From assembly GCF_024346995.1 (NCBI RefSeq), contig NZ_AP024887.1, positions 1,054,001 through 1,118,000 on the forward strand: a stretch of DNA of 64,000 nucleotides. Reading direction: 5' to 3'. Below the pieces are notes generated by a model. That model saw nothing but the letters and a program-made list of their open reading frames with translations. It was not told the origin of the DNA and did not search any database. How positions within the stretch are numbered: position 1 is the stretch's first letter; each line of letters opens with the position of its first letter. Made by a program: the position numbers and the translations under genes. Below are positions 9,426 through 20,195 of the stretch, piece by piece. This DNA comes from Vibrio palustris (GTDB taxonomy: Bacteria; Pseudomonadota; Gammaproteobacteria; Enterobacterales; Vibrionaceae).

Positions 9426-10865
9426 TTAAGCGGTTGCTTTCTTCGATACTTTAATAGATTGGCGCATACCCAGTAACACCGTTGCGATAAAGGAAATGGT
9501 AATCGCAATGATCATTCCAATGACGTAATAGCTGATTTTATCCGGGACAATAGAAATAATACCTGGAATACCAGCCGTACCGAGTGCGAGGGCTTTAACT
9601 TTGTAAAGTGTGATAAACGCACTGGCAACCGCTGCACCGATGATGGCTGCAAAGAATGGATAACGCAGTTTCAAGTTCACCCCAAACATTGCCGGCTCGG
9701 TAATCCCTAATAAGGCGGTTACGCCTGAAGGTAGCGCGATACCTTTCATTTTTTTATCTTTAGTCGTGAATGCAACGGCTAGCGCTGCAGCACCTTGCGC
9801 AACGTTAGACATCGCGGCGATAGGGAAGATAAATGTGCCACCTGTTTTGGCGACATCGGCAAGTAATTGAGTTTCTACTGCAATAAAGCTGTTATGCATA
9901 CCGGTAATAACAAACGGTGCGTATAAGAAGCCCATGATACCACCCCCTACAAAGCCAGCGTGGTCGTACATCCAAGTGAGGCCATCACCAAGTAAGAAAC
10001 CAGCATCACGCGTAATAGGACCGACTAAGGTGAAGGTAATGAAGCCGGTAAACAAAATCGAAAACAGCGGAGTGACGAGGTTATCGAGCATTGATGGCAC
10101 AAAACGACGTAACGTATTTTCAACTTTTGCGAGAATAAAACAACTGACGAGAACAGGGAGTACTGAACCTTGATAACCGACTTTTTGGATTTCAAAACCC
10201 ATGATGTTCCAAGTCGGAATGTTTCCGTGCACCGCGGCACTGCCGAATCCCCAGCCACTTAACAAATCTGGGTGAACCATTAGCATGCCAAGGGCTGCCC
10301 CCAAGAAAGGGTTACCACCAAACTTTTTCGACGCTGAGAATGCGAGCAATACTGGTAAGAAAACAAACGGCGCATTCGCGAACGTATTGAGCATATTCGC
10401 TAAGTCAGCGAGCCCTGGATAAATATCGATAATCGAGGCGTTATCAATGAACAAACCTTTTGCGGTGAAGACGTTGTAAATCCCCATCAACAAACCGCCG
10501 GCAACGATAGCCGGGATGATCGGCATAAAAATGTCGGCTAGTCCTTTTACCGCGCGTTGTGCAATATTTTGTTTTTGCGCGCCAGCGGAGGCAACATCTT
10601 TGGTCGACATTTCTGACATACCAGTCAGTTTGGCCAATTCTGCATGAACTTTGTTTACCGTTCCAGAACCAAAAATAATTTGATATTGACCCGCTACTTT
10701 AAATTGGCCTTTCACACCTTCGATGTTCTCAACGGCAGCTTCATCAATAATAGTGTCATCTTTTAGTGCAAGTCGTAGACGTGTTGCACAGTGCGCTAAT
10801 GCTTCGAGGTTATCTTTACCTCCAAGTTGTTCTAGAAGTTGTTTCGCTATGGCAGGATAGTTCAT
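9426..10865 (-). CDS. scrA: Sucrose-specific PTS enzyme IIBC
   Basis: A 479-residue inner-membrane permease that imports sucrose and phosphorylates it to sucrose-6-phosphate. The EIIB domain (1-~85) carries the phosphocysteine Cys26 in AHCATRLRLAL. The EIIC domain (~105-465) has about ten membrane helices and the conserved substrate-site segment GITEPAMFGVN. There is no IIA domain, so it must use the general IIA-Glc (Crr), as ScrA of enteric bacteria and V. alginolyticus does. It is transcribed divergently from scrR, and a TGGGAACGTTTGCA operator lies between them. The substrate is well supported by the surrounding scrB, scrY and scrK. Confidence 0.93.
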   Translation of the reverse strand: MNYPAIAKQLLEQLGGKDNLEALAHCATRLRLALKDDTIIDEAAVENIEGVKGQFKVAGQYQIIFGSGTVNKVHAELAKLTGMSEMSTKDVASAGAQKQNIAQRAVKGLADIFMPIIPAIVAGGLLMGIYNVFTAKGLFIDNASIIDIYPGLADLANMLNTFANAPFVFLPVLLAFSASKKFGGNPFLGAALGMLMVHPDLLSGWGFGSAAVHGNIPTWNIMGFEIQKVGYQGSVLPVLVSCFILAKVENTLRRFVPSMLDNLVTPLFSILFTGFITFTLVGPITRDAGFLLGDGLTWMYDHAGFVGGGIMGFLYAPFVITGMHNSFIAVETQLLADVAKTGGTFIFPIAAMSNVAQGAAALAVAFTTKDKKMKGIALPSGVTALLGITEPAMFGVNLKLRYPFFAAIIGAAVASAFITLYKVKALALGTAGIPGIISIVPDKISYYVIGMIIAITISFIATVLLGMRQSIKVSKKATA

Positions 10866-10921
10866 AACACACCCCAGTTCATGTTATTAATTGGTACGGA
10901 TTTCATTGTGATTATAATTTT

Positions 10922-10935
10922 TGGGAACGTTTGCA
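10922..10935. promoter_or_regulatory. ScrR operator TGGGAACGTTTGCA in the scrA-scrR intergenic region
   Basis: It matches the palindromic consensus GGGAACGTTCCC found at four other places in this locus, with the right half changed to TTTGCA. It lies 57 bp upstream of scrA. Confidence 0.75.
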
Positions 10936-11111
10936 AGCGCTATTCTTCTTCATGACAGACTTATGGTCAAAACGATCTTCTGAATTATGTGAAAGAGATC
11001 GATATACAGTGTCACTATTGTGAATAAAACAAGGGTAAAATCACGTTCTCTTTACGAATCATGTATGATTTGCTGTATTAACAGCATTTGAGGCAACAAT
11101 AAGGAATATTA

Positions 11112-12101
11112 ATGACAAGTTTACATGATGTAGCCCGCATTGCTGGCGTGTCTAAATCCACCGTGTCTCGTGTGATGAATAACGAGTATGGCGTGAAGCC
11201 TTCAACCAAAGCCAAAGTGTTAGAGGCGGTTCAAGCGTGTGACTATGTGGTTAATCAGGTTGCCAAAGATTTGAAATCACAGCGTACCAACTTGGTGGGG
11301 GTCATAGTGCCGCGTGTTTCTTCACATGCTACGGCTCAGGGTGTGGATGGTTTAACACAAATCATTGAAGATGCTGGAAAACACGTATTACTCGCCAATA
11401 CCCATCAATTGCATCAAAAAGAATTGGATTACATCCAAATTTTTAATCAAAAGCGGGTAGAAGGCATCATCTTTTACGCGACCCACTTAGATAAGCATTT
11501 GGTGCAAGCCATTCAAGGATCGGCAGTCCCGGTGGTCTTGGTGGGACAAGATGGTTCCATGTATGACATTCCAAGTGTGGTGCATGATGATGTGCGTGTG
11601 GGATTTGAAGCGGGTAATCGGTTAGTGCAGGCAGGCTGCAAACATATTGGTTTCATTGGTGTACAGAGTGATGATATCGCCGTGGATACATTACGTTCTG
11701 ATGGTTTGCGCCAAGCGCTAAATATGCAAAATCAAAGGCTCGAATTCCATGAGCGCGGGGATTTTTCGTTAGAGTCCGGCTATCGCTTGGCCAAGGAAAT
11801 TGCGACGGCTTATCCCAATATGGATGGCTTATTCTGCGCGACTGACCGGTTAGCTGTCGGGGCTATCAAAGGACTACTTGAAATGGGCGTGGCAGTGGGC
11901 GATACCGTGAAGGTACTGGGTGTGGGGAACGATGAGCTAGGTCATGTGAGTACACCGAGTCTTTCAACCTTCCGTTATTTGTTTGAGAAAGCAGGTGAGA
12001 ATGCCGCGAAAATGTTGTTATCGCGGATTGAAGGCCAAGGTCAAGAAATGAGTAAAGTCGTGCTTACGTTTGAGCGTATTACTCGGCAAACCTGTGAGTG
12101 A
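11112..12101 (+). CDS. scrR: Sucrose operon repressor, LacI family
   Basis: A 329-residue LacI-type repressor. The helix-turn-helix SLHDVARIAGVSKSTVSRVM is at residues 3-22, followed by the hinge and the sugar-binding core (GLFCATDRLAVGAIKGL near 240; GVGNDELGHVSTPSLSTF near 280). It lies between divergent scrA and scrB. Shared 12-14 bp operators in front of scrA, scrB, scrY and scrK make it the obvious local regulator. By analogy with known ScrR proteins the inducer is fructose or fructose-1-phosphate, which is inference. AAGGA precedes the ATG. Confidence 0.92.
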   Translation: MTSLHDVARIAGVSKSTVSRVMNNEYGVKPSTKAKVLEAVQACDYVVNQVAKDLKSQRTNLVGVIVPRVSSHATAQGVDGLTQIIEDAGKHVLLANTHQLHQKELDYIQIFNQKRVEGIIFYATHLDKHLVQAIQGSAVPVVLVGQDGSMYDIPSVVHDDVRVGFEAGNRLVQAGCKHIGFIGVQSDDIAVDTLRSDGLRQALNMQNQRLEFHERGDFSLESGYRLAKEIATAYPNMDGLFCATDRLAVGAIKGLLEMGVAVGDTVKVLGVGNDELGHVSTPSLSTFRYLFEKAGENAAKMLLSRIEGQGQEMSKVVLTFERITRQTCE

Positions 12102-12207
12102 GCCGCTTAGCGTAGAGAGACAATTATGAGCGTTCACTCACAGACAATTCATCGAAACTCAAAGATTGATCATAAAAACTTGCTATCAAACTCGGTGTTT
12201 TATATTT

Positions 12208-12221
12208 TGAGAACGTTCCCG
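12208..12221. promoter_or_regulatory. ScrR operator TGAGAACGTTCCCG upstream of scrB
   Basis: One mismatch to the 12-bp core GGGAACGTTCCC. It lies 18-31 bp before the scrB ATG, a position that would block transcription or early elongation of scrB. Confidence 0.75.
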
Positions 12222-12238
12222 AAATATTAGGTAAGACT

Positions 12239-13861
12239 ATGTCTCTTGATTTACTGATTGAATTAGCTGGTGGCATCGATAACGTACGACGTATTTTATC
12301 CCCCTCTGAGTTTGTGATTGTTGCGGTGCACAATAACGAATGTTGTCACCCGTTACCCGATGGCGTCACGAGCACGTTGGTACTGGGAGAGTGGCAGCTG
12401 AGCATGTCTCGTGGTGATATCGGTGATGACGAACTACGTCAGGTTGGGGAAAAACTGGCGAAGCAGCAGCGTAGTCGTGCGCAGCCATATCAAACTCCAA
12501 CGTACTCACCTTATCGCCCCCAGTGGCATATTTCGCCACCTCAAGGGTTATTGAATGACCCGAACGGTTTTATTTATCACCAAGGTGAATATCACTTGTT
12601 TTATCAGTGGTACCCTTATGCGTGTGAGCATAAAGATAAATATTGGGTGCATTTAACGAGTACAGATTTAGTCAATTGGAATTACCAATCATTGGCGTTA
12701 ACCCCATCGGATTGGTTTGATAGCCATGGTGCCTTTTCTGGCCATGCGGTGTCACAAGATGATGGTTTATATTTATTTTATACTGGCAATGTACGTATTG
12801 GTGAGCAGCGCCACCGTCAGACCACCCAATGTTTAGCGTATTCGCAGGATGGTCGTTCCTTCAAAAAGTGTGGCCCTGTGATTCGTCACTTGCCAGCAGG
12901 GGTAACTGAACACATCCGCGATCCTAAAGTGTTCTTTGCGAATGGCGAATGGGTCATGTTGCTGGGAGCACAAACTACTGAGCTGACCGGCCGTTTAGCG
13001 GTATACCGTTCTACGAATTTAACTGATTGGCAGTTTGATGGTTTATACGGTGAGGAAATCGCGCAAGGCTATATGTGGGAATGTCCCGATACGTTTATCC
13101 TGAACGAGCAGCGCTTTTTCGTCTTTGGTCCGCAAGGGATTAAAGATGATAACCCCCACCATACCATTGGACATCAAAATCGTATTTACCGTATGTCACT
13201 TGATGACACTAATCATCCAACATTACATGAAGGCTGGCAATTGGACGCAGGGTTTGATTTCTATGCGCCGCAAACGACGCAAACGCCCGATGGACGTCGT
13301 GTGATGATTGGTTGGATGGGGTTACCTGATGAAGTTCAACACCCAAGCTGCGATCAACAATGGCTACATCAACTCACTACGTTGCGAGAAATTCATTGGC
13401 AAGATGGGCAGCTTAAGCAATATCCAGCGCAAGAGCTCCAACAGTTGCGTCAAGCGCCTCACCAGCTGGTACTTAGTGCTCAATGTGTAGATGCGCAGAG
13501 CGCCTCGTACGAGTTGCACCTCGAACTAGAGTGGGGGCAAGAGTTGCGTTTAATGGCGGGGTCAGAGCACTATGTTAGTATCATCGCTGATCGTGAGCGA
13601 GGCGTGCTGCGTCTTGACCGTCAACACACTCAAATTCGTCAAGGTGACGTAATTCGCGAGTTAGTTTTAGATTCTGCGCGCATCGCATTAGTCATTTTTG
13701 TTGACCACTCATCGCTAGAAATCTTTATTAATCGTGGAGATAAAGTGATGACAACGCGAGCATTTGTCCCAAGTGATGCCACAAATATTCACTTACTGGG
13801 CGGTAAGGCACAAGCAACGCTATATCCTTTGCGCGCGGCGAGTGCGCCTTTTAGCGGGTAG
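12239..13861 (+). CDS. scrB: Sucrose-6-phosphate hydrolase (invertase), GH32
   Basis: A 540-residue cytoplasmic beta-fructofuranosidase that splits sucrose-6-phosphate into glucose-6-phosphate and fructose. GH32 catalytic signatures are all present: nucleophile Asp in LLNDPNGFI (~residue 106), transition-state Asp in HIRDPKVF (~227) and acid/base Glu in YMWECPDTF (~281). The beta-sandwich C-terminal domain ends with DHSSLEIFINRGDKVMTTR. About 95 residues precede the first GH32 block, longer than minimal invertases but normal for ScrB. It starts 137 bp after scrR with its own operator and ends at a strong terminator. Fructose released here is the substrate of ScrK. Confidence 0.94.
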   Translation: MSLDLLIELAGGIDNVRRILSPSEFVIVAVHNNECCHPLPDGVTSTLVLGEWQLSMSRGDIGDDELRQVGEKLAKQQRSRAQPYQTPTYSPYRPQWHISPPQGLLNDPNGFIYHQGEYHLFYQWYPYACEHKDKYWVHLTSTDLVNWNYQSLALTPSDWFDSHGAFSGHAVSQDDGLYLFYTGNVRIGEQRHRQTTQCLAYSQDGRSFKKCGPVIRHLPAGVTEHIRDPKVFFANGEWVMLLGAQTTELTGRLAVYRSTNLTDWQFDGLYGEEIAQGYMWECPDTFILNEQRFFVFGPQGIKDDNPHHTIGHQNRIYRMSLDDTNHPTLHEGWQLDAGFDFYAPQTTQTPDGRRVMIGWMGLPDEVQHPSCDQQWLHQLTTLREIHWQDGQLKQYPAQELQQLRQAPHQLVLSAQCVDAQSASYELHLELEWGQELRLMAGSEHYVSIIADRERGVLRLDRQHTQIRQGDVIRELVLDSARIALVIFVDHSSLEIFINRGDKVMTTRAFVPSDATNIHLLGGKAQATLYPLRAASAPFSG

Positions 13862-13876
13862 CCCATAACAATTGAA

Positions 13877-13906
13877 TAAAAAACGCAGCTTTGGCTGCGT
13901 TTTTTA
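13877..13906. terminator. Terminator after scrB, bidirectional shape
   Basis: ACGCAGC-TTTG-GCTGCGT flanked by A and T runs on both sides, 20 bp after the scrB stop. Confidence 0.9.
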
Positions 13907-14027
13907 TTGCTTGTGTATGGGAAAGAGCGCAGGCCAATCGGCGTGGATTGATATCAGAAAAAGCGCCATGAAATATGATGTGAGTGCGCTACGTCTGTCA
14001 TGTCAAAACACGCAGGTAAGAGTAGGG

Positions 14028-14054
14028 ATAAAAAAACCCGGATTGCTCCGGGTT
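14028..14054 (-). terminator. Rho-independent terminator of scrY
   Basis: On the minus strand AACCCGGA-GCAA-TCCGGGTT is followed by TTTTT, 26 bp after the scrY stop. Confidence 0.9.
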
Positions 14055-14080
14055 AGCTTGTGTATCGATACTATTTTGAT

Positions 14081-15523
<1,443 letters not shown>

Positions 15524-15539
15524 TTATTATTGGGTTGTC

Positions 15540-15553
15540 TGCAAACGTTCCCA
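15540..15553. promoter_or_regulatory. ScrR operator upstream of scrY (proximal)
   Basis: TGCAAACGTTCCCA, 41 bp before scrY; it is the exact reverse complement of the operator in front of scrA. Confidence 0.75.
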
Positions 15554-15670
15554 ATTAAATATGCAACAATGTCGGTAAGCCTCTCTAGTTAGAGAGAATA
15601 ATTGACGCTATTTATGCGCTTTAAGGGCGATTAGCGTGCTTTGTGTGGATAGGACTATACGCTAACCAAT

Positions 15671-15684
15671 AGGGAACGTTCCCT
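15671..15684. promoter_or_regulatory. ScrR operator upstream of scrY (distal), perfect palindrome
   Basis: AGGGAACGTTCCCT is fully symmetrical over 14 bp and is the best copy of the motif in the locus. It is 118-131 bp from the proximal site, which would allow looping. Confidence 0.82.
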
Positions 15685-15730
15685 AAAAATCATTAAAAGT
15701 TGTACTTCAATCACGTTATCGATTGAGCTT

Positions 15731-15746
15731 TGTGAAGTGATTCATA
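15731..15746. promoter_or_regulatory. CRP-like site TGTGA-N6-TCATA upstream of scrY
   Basis: Nine of ten conserved positions of TGTGA-N6-TCACA match. It lies about 50 bp upstream of the distal scrY operator, as expected for catabolite activation of a sugar porin. Confidence 0.5.
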
Positions 15747-15793
15747 AATTGACGTTTCTATTGAAATAGAAAGCTGAATTTGTGAAGGGAAGT

Positions 15794-15831
15794 ATTGATC
15801 AAGAGAAGCGTGTTGAATTCTCTTGATCAAT
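15794..15831. repeat. Long perfect inverted repeat (14-bp arms) after scrK
   Basis: Arms ATTGATCAAGAGAA / TTCTCTTGATCAAT with a 10-nt loop, 13 bp past the scrK stop. No U-tract follows on the minus strand, so it may act as an mRNA stabiliser or processing site between scrK and scrY. Confidence 0.7.
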
Positions 15832-15843
15832 CAATAATGCTAT

Positions 15844-16764
15844 TTATCTGAGATAGGTTGCTAGTTGCTGTTGATTGGGCAAGGCGGTCATTGCCCCTTT
15901 TGCTGTTGTTGCGAGGGCGCCACAGGTATTGGCGATGCCTACCGCTTCTTTAATCACGTCTATTGTGTTCCAATCATCATAACTGGAGAGTCCACTTAAT
16001 AATCCACCAACGAAAGCATCACCAGCTCCCGTCGTATCGACAGGGGAGATAGCAGTACCTGAAATCATATAGTGTTGCTGTTGATGAACAACTAAAGCGC
16101 CTTTAGCGCCTTGAGTGACAATCACGACAGGAATGTGATAGTGCTTGAGTGCGTTTAGGCCTTGCTCGAGACTATCCGTTTCGGTTAAGAAAGTGAGTTC
16201 TTCTTCAGAAAACTTGACGACGTCGGCTATAGCGACGGCCTTCATGACAGTAGGGATGAGCTCGTCTGGTTTTTCCCAGACTTCTTCACGTAAATTAGGG
16301 TCAAAGCTTATGTACCCATTTGCTTGTTTCATTGCATGCATTGATTGTAATGTCGCGGTGCGGCTTGGCTCATTAGCAAGTGCAATAGAGCACACATGTA
16401 ACCATTGGTTGGCAGCAAATGTGGGAATATCATCCGCGGTCATGAATTGGTCGGCGCTAGGTTTCACCATAAAAGTAAAGCTGCGTTCACCGTCGTCCGC
16501 TAAATCGACGACTACCGTTGAAGTGCGGTGAATGCTGTCAGAGATGAGATACTCACAATTGACTTGTTCTTGTAGCAATGTCGTACGTAGAAAATCGCCA
16601 AAAGGGTCTTGGCCGATACGTCCGAAAAATGCAGTATTGCCACCTAAACGAGCCACGCCAACGGCGACATTTGCGGGCGCGCCTCCGGGGCATTTTAAAT
16701 AGCGCTGCGCATCATCAGGAATTAGGTCAACAACGGCATCACCCGTTACCCAGACTCGGTTCAT
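15844..16764 (-). CDS. scrK: Fructokinase, PfkB/ribokinase family
   Basis: A 306-residue cytoplasmic kinase that phosphorylates the fructose released by ScrB to fructose-6-phosphate. The N-terminal PfkB signature GGAPANVAVGVARLGG (~residues 28-43) and the C-terminal signature DTTGAGDAFVGGLLSG, holding the catalytic aspartate (~251), are clear. The frame continues upstream to 16794, but ATG 16764 has AGGAG at the right distance and gives the usual MNRVWVTGDAVVDLIP start. Two operator-like half-matched sites lie 27-75 bp upstream, so it belongs to the ScrR regulon. Confidence 0.93.
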   Translation of the reverse strand: MNRVWVTGDAVVDLIPDDAQRYLKCPGGAPANVAVGVARLGGNTAFFGRIGQDPFGDFLRTTLLQEQVNCEYLISDSIHRTSTVVVDLADDGERSFTFMVKPSADQFMTADDIPTFAANQWLHVCSIALANEPSRTATLQSMHAMKQANGYISFDPNLREEVWEKPDELIPTVMKAVAIADVVKFSEEELTFLTETDSLEQGLNALKHYHIPVVIVTQGAKGALVVHQQQHYMISGTAISPVDTTGAGDAFVGGLLSGLSSYDDWNTIDVIKEAVGIANTCGALATTAKGAMTALPNQQQLATYLR

Positions 16765-16789
16765 TTTGTGCTCCTCATTTTTGTATGGC

Positions 16790-16838
16790 TGCAAACGTGC
16801 GAAAACGCCGTTATTATCGTGCTTTGGTCACGTTCCCA
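16790..16838. promoter_or_regulatory. Candidate ScrR operators upstream of scrK
   Basis: TGGTCACGTTCCCA (16825-16838) keeps 10 of 12 bases of GGGAACGTTCCC. TGCAAACGTGCGAA (16790-16803) keeps the left half seen at scrA and scrY. Both precede scrK on the minus strand; the second is weaker. Confidence 0.55.
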
Positions 16839-17531
16839 TTGTTAGCGATTATATCGTTAATAACAGTAATAATCGGCAGTAAGCGATAAACCTTTGAACA
16901 AGCTCACATCAAATTAAGCAGGGTAATGCGTGTAGGTAAAGCACTTAAGCATATGACTAATAGTGTCAGCTCATTTAACCTTGCTTTAACATTCTTGGAA
17001 CAATCTTTTTCAGCTTTTTATACAATTTTTATGCATTAAGTTTGAATAGGAAGTTATGTTTAGCCCTTCTACAGCCCTGTTAGCGAAAAATGAGTCTAAT
17101 TGTTCGTGTTATTTTTAGGCACTTTGCGTGAATGCTGTACGGAATTGACAAAAAAATGATGTTATTAGCAAAAAATTTTACAATCTATTAGACGTATTCA
17201 AACCCAAGTGATAAATTCCTTGCCGATTTATTAAACGGTATATGATGTACTTGATTTAATAACGCGACACATTGTTTGTCTTGCTTCGGTGATTAGCTTG
17301 AACACTTCTCGGTGATTCAAATAGTTACATAATTAATAGTGTAACTTATGAAAATGTCGTTTATGTAACAAACCATTTTTATATAGCAAATCCCATCAAT
17401 GATTGATAATGTGTGCCCCTCTCCGTAAGGGTAAAAGTGTTGATGATCTGTAAATTCAGCCTTTTACATTTGCCGTTCAACAAACTTTACGGGGAAGTCA
17501 TGGATGCAGAATAAAAACTTGGAGTTTATGC
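16839..17531. other. Long intergenic region and leader of oppA
   Basis: Almost 700 bp without a credible gene. The last ~130 bp before oppA are C/A-rich (TTTGCCGTTCAACAAACTTT segment), as in leaders targeted by small RNAs such as GcvB in other gamma-proteobacteria, and end in the ribosome site TTGGAG. The opp promoter must lie here, but I cannot fix its -35/-10 boxes with confidence. Confidence 0.5.
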
Positions 17532-19163
17532 ATGTATAAAAATAAAATTACTCAAGCCCTAATCTTGAGTGCTGGCCTAGCAATGGCCACATCTTCTTTC
17601 TCTTCTTTTGCCGCTCATGTTCCAGATGGTACTAAATTGGCGAAAACACAAGAACTCGTTCGTGGTAACGGTTCTGAAGTGGCCACTATCGATCCAGCAA
17701 AAATCGAAGGTACACCTGGCTCTGCAGTTGCTCGCGATCTTTACGAAGGTCTAGTAAACGAAGATGACTACGGTAAAATTATCCCGGGTGTTGCAAAAAC
17801 TTGGGAAACTAAAGATAACAAAACGTTTATCTTCCACCTGCGCCACGATGCGAAATGGTCGAACGGTGACCCGGTTACAGCTCAAGACTTTGTCTATTCA
17901 TGGAAACGTGCTGTCGATCCTGCAACGGCTTCTCCATACTCTTGGTACCTAGAAATGACGACGATGCAAAATGCAGCGGCGATCATTGCTGGTAAAAAAG
18001 ATAAGTCGACACTCGGTGTTAAAGCACTCGATGATTACACCTTGCAAGTTCAGCTAGATACGCCAGTTCCATACTTTGTTAAAATGATGGCACATACCAC
18101 TATGATGCCTGTTAACAAGAAAGTCGTGGAAAAATGGGGTAACGATTGGACCAAGCCTGAGCACTTTGTGGGTAACGGCGCGTTTAAACTTGATAAATGG
18201 ATTATCAATGAACGTATGGTGATGGTTCGTAACAAAGAATACTGGGACAATGCACATACGGTACTCAATAAAGTGACGTACCTACCAATTGAAAACCAGA
18301 ATGCTGAAATGAACCGCTTCTTGTCTGGTGAGCTTGACTTTACTGATGATGTGCCACTAGAACAGTACCGTCGTTTGAAAAAACAGCATCCTAAAGAGCT
18401 CAAAACGGTCGGTAACCTAGCAACGTATTTCTACGGTTTCAATAATAAGCGTAAGCCATTTAACGACGTTCGTGTTCGCCGCGCATTGTCTTATGCAATC
18501 AACCGCGACATTATTGCGAAAGCGATTTTAGGCCAAGGCCAAAAACCGGCTTACACATTGACGCCTGAAATTACTGCTGGATTCCATCCAACGATGCCTG
18601 CTTACGCAAAATGGACGCAAAAAGAGCGCGTCGCAAAAGCCAAAGAGCTACTGAAAGAAGCAGGTTATGATAAGTCACATCCACTTAAATTCACTCTGCT
18701 TTATAACACCAACGAAAACCACAAGAAAATTGCTACTGCGATTCAGTCAATGTGGAAAAAAGAGTTAGGTGTCACGGTTGAGCTTGAAAACCAAGAGTGG
18801 AAAACCTTCCTAGATACACGTCGTGACGGTAACTATGATGTGACTCGTGCCGGTTGGAATGGTGATTATAACGAAGCATCTACCTTCCTATCTTTGATGC
18901 AATCGAATAACGCATCAAACGATCAAGGTTACAATAGCAAAGAGTACGATGGCGTGATGGCGAAAGCGATGAAATCAACGTCTGAAGCTGAGCGCACTAA
19001 GCTATACGCTAAAGCAGAGAAAATTCTTGCTCGCGATATGCCGGTTGCGCCTATCTATCAGTACGTGAAAACTCGTTTGGTTTCTACTCAAGTAGGTGGT
19101 TACCCAATGCACAACGCTGGCGATAACTTGTACTCAAAAGATATGTACATCAAAGCAAAATAA
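17532..19163 (+). CDS. oppA: Periplasmic oligopeptide-binding protein
   Basis: A 543-residue substrate-binding protein of the oligopeptide ABC importer. A signal peptide covers residues 1-27 (cleavage near SFAA). The family 5 solute-binding signature is the AVARDLYEGL...WSNGDPVTAQDFVYSWKR region (~65-125). The length equals E. coli OppA. It captures di- to pentapeptides and delivers them to OppBC. A hairpin with a U-rich tail follows, so oppA is probably made in excess over the downstream genes. The ATG is preceded by TTGGAG. Confidence 0.96.
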   Translation: MYKNKITQALILSAGLAMATSSFSSFAAHVPDGTKLAKTQELVRGNGSEVATIDPAKIEGTPGSAVARDLYEGLVNEDDYGKIIPGVAKTWETKDNKTFIFHLRHDAKWSNGDPVTAQDFVYSWKRAVDPATASPYSWYLEMTTMQNAAAIIAGKKDKSTLGVKALDDYTLQVQLDTPVPYFVKMMAHTTMMPVNKKVVEKWGNDWTKPEHFVGNGAFKLDKWIINERMVMVRNKEYWDNAHTVLNKVTYLPIENQNAEMNRFLSGELDFTDDVPLEQYRRLKKQHPKELKTVGNLATYFYGFNNKRKPFNDVRVRRALSYAINRDIIAKAILGQGQKPAYTLTPEITAGFHPTMPAYAKWTQKERVAKAKELLKEAGYDKSHPLKFTLLYNTNENHKKIATAIQSMWKKELGVTVELENQEWKTFLDTRRDGNYDVTRAGWNGDYNEASTFLSLMQSNNASNDQGYNSKEYDGVMAKAMKSTSEAERTKLYAKAEKILARDMPVAPIYQYVKTRLVSTQVGGYPMHNAGDNLYSKDMYIKAK

Positions 19164-19192
19164 TAGTTCGTTAGCGCTACTACGATACGACT

Positions 19193-19222
19193 CTGCATGC
19201 GTTTTGGCATGCAGGTCTTTTC
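19193..19222 (+). terminator. Intercistronic hairpin between oppA and oppB (partial terminator)
   Basis: CTGCATGC-GTTTTG-GCATGCAG followed by GTCTTTTC, 29 bp after oppA and 44 bp before oppB. It should attenuate transcription and protect the oppA 3' end. Confidence 0.75.
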
Positions 19223-19257
19223 TATTTTTTAATGTTACAGACTGTAAGAGTGAGTTT

Positions 19258-20181
19258 ATGCTTAAATTCATTATCAAAAGGATTTTGGAAGCGATTCCAA
19301 CCATGTTGGTGCTGATCACGATTTCCTTTTTTCTAATGCGCTTCGCCCCGGGTAACCCGTTCTCTACCGAACGTGCACTGCCACCACAGGTAATGGCGAA
19401 TATTAATGCCAAATATGGTTTAGATAAGCCAGTATCTGAGCAATACTTTACCTACTTGGGCAATATTATTACTAAGGGAGACTTTGGTCCTTCCTTTAAA
19501 TACAAAAACTATTCAGTGAATGAGCTGATGAGCAGTGCATTACCTGTTTCTGCTAAAGTCGGTTTTGTTGCATTTATCTTTACGGTTATCTTTGGTGTCG
19601 GCATCGGCACGATTGCGGCCTTGAGACAAAACACATGGATAGACTACTCGATTATGTCACTTGCCATGATAGGCGTAGTGCTGCCTTCGTTTGTATTAGC
19701 CCCCATTTTGATCTATGTGTTCTCAATTAATTTAGACTGGTTCCCCGCGGGCGGCTGGTTCGGCGGTCAATTGAAATACCTGGCTCTGCCTGTTTTAGCA
19801 ATGTCAATGATGTACATTGCGACATTTGCTCGTGTGACACGTGGCTCTATGATCGAAACGCTTAACAGTAACTTCATTCGTACCGCACGTTCAAAAGGCT
19901 TAAATTACGGTTATATCGTTATTAAGCATGCGCTGCGTCCTGCCATGCTGCCTGTTGTCTCTTACATGGGGCCAGCTTTCGTTGGGATCATCACAGGCTC
20001 TGTGGTTGTTGAAACCATTTTCGGCCTACCGGGTATTGGTAAACTGTTCGTTAATGCGGCATTTAACCGAGACTACTCGTTAGTAATGGGTGTGACCATC
20101 TTGATTGGTTTCCTCTTCATTCTATTTAATGCCATCGTCGATATATTACTGGCGTACATTGATCCGAAAATTCGTTACTAA
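19258..20181 (+). CDS. oppB: Oligopeptide ABC transporter permease OppB
   Basis: A 307-residue inner-membrane subunit with six helices and the family start MLKFIIKRILEAIPTMLVLITISFFL. The EAA-type coupling loop (IRTARSKGLNYGYIVIKHALRPA, ~residues 203-225) contacts OppD/OppF. The frame stays open upstream into oppA, but the length with ATG 19258 equals E. coli OppB (306), and the hydrophobic start is conserved. The first codons of this gene are complementary to the 3'UTR of oppF (see findings). oppC starts 14 bp downstream. Confidence 0.95.
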   Translation: MLKFIIKRILEAIPTMLVLITISFFLMRFAPGNPFSTERALPPQVMANINAKYGLDKPVSEQYFTYLGNIITKGDFGPSFKYKNYSVNELMSSALPVSAKVGFVAFIFTVIFGVGIGTIAALRQNTWIDYSIMSLAMIGVVLPSFVLAPILIYVFSINLDWFPAGGWFGGQLKYLALPVLAMSMMYIATFARVTRGSMIETLNSNFIRTARSKGLNYGYIVIKHALRPAMLPVVSYMGPAFVGIITGSVVVETIFGLPGIGKLFVNAAFNRDYSLVMGVTILIGFLFILFNAIVDILLAYIDPKIRY

Positions 20182-20195
20182 GAGAGTCGAGAGCT

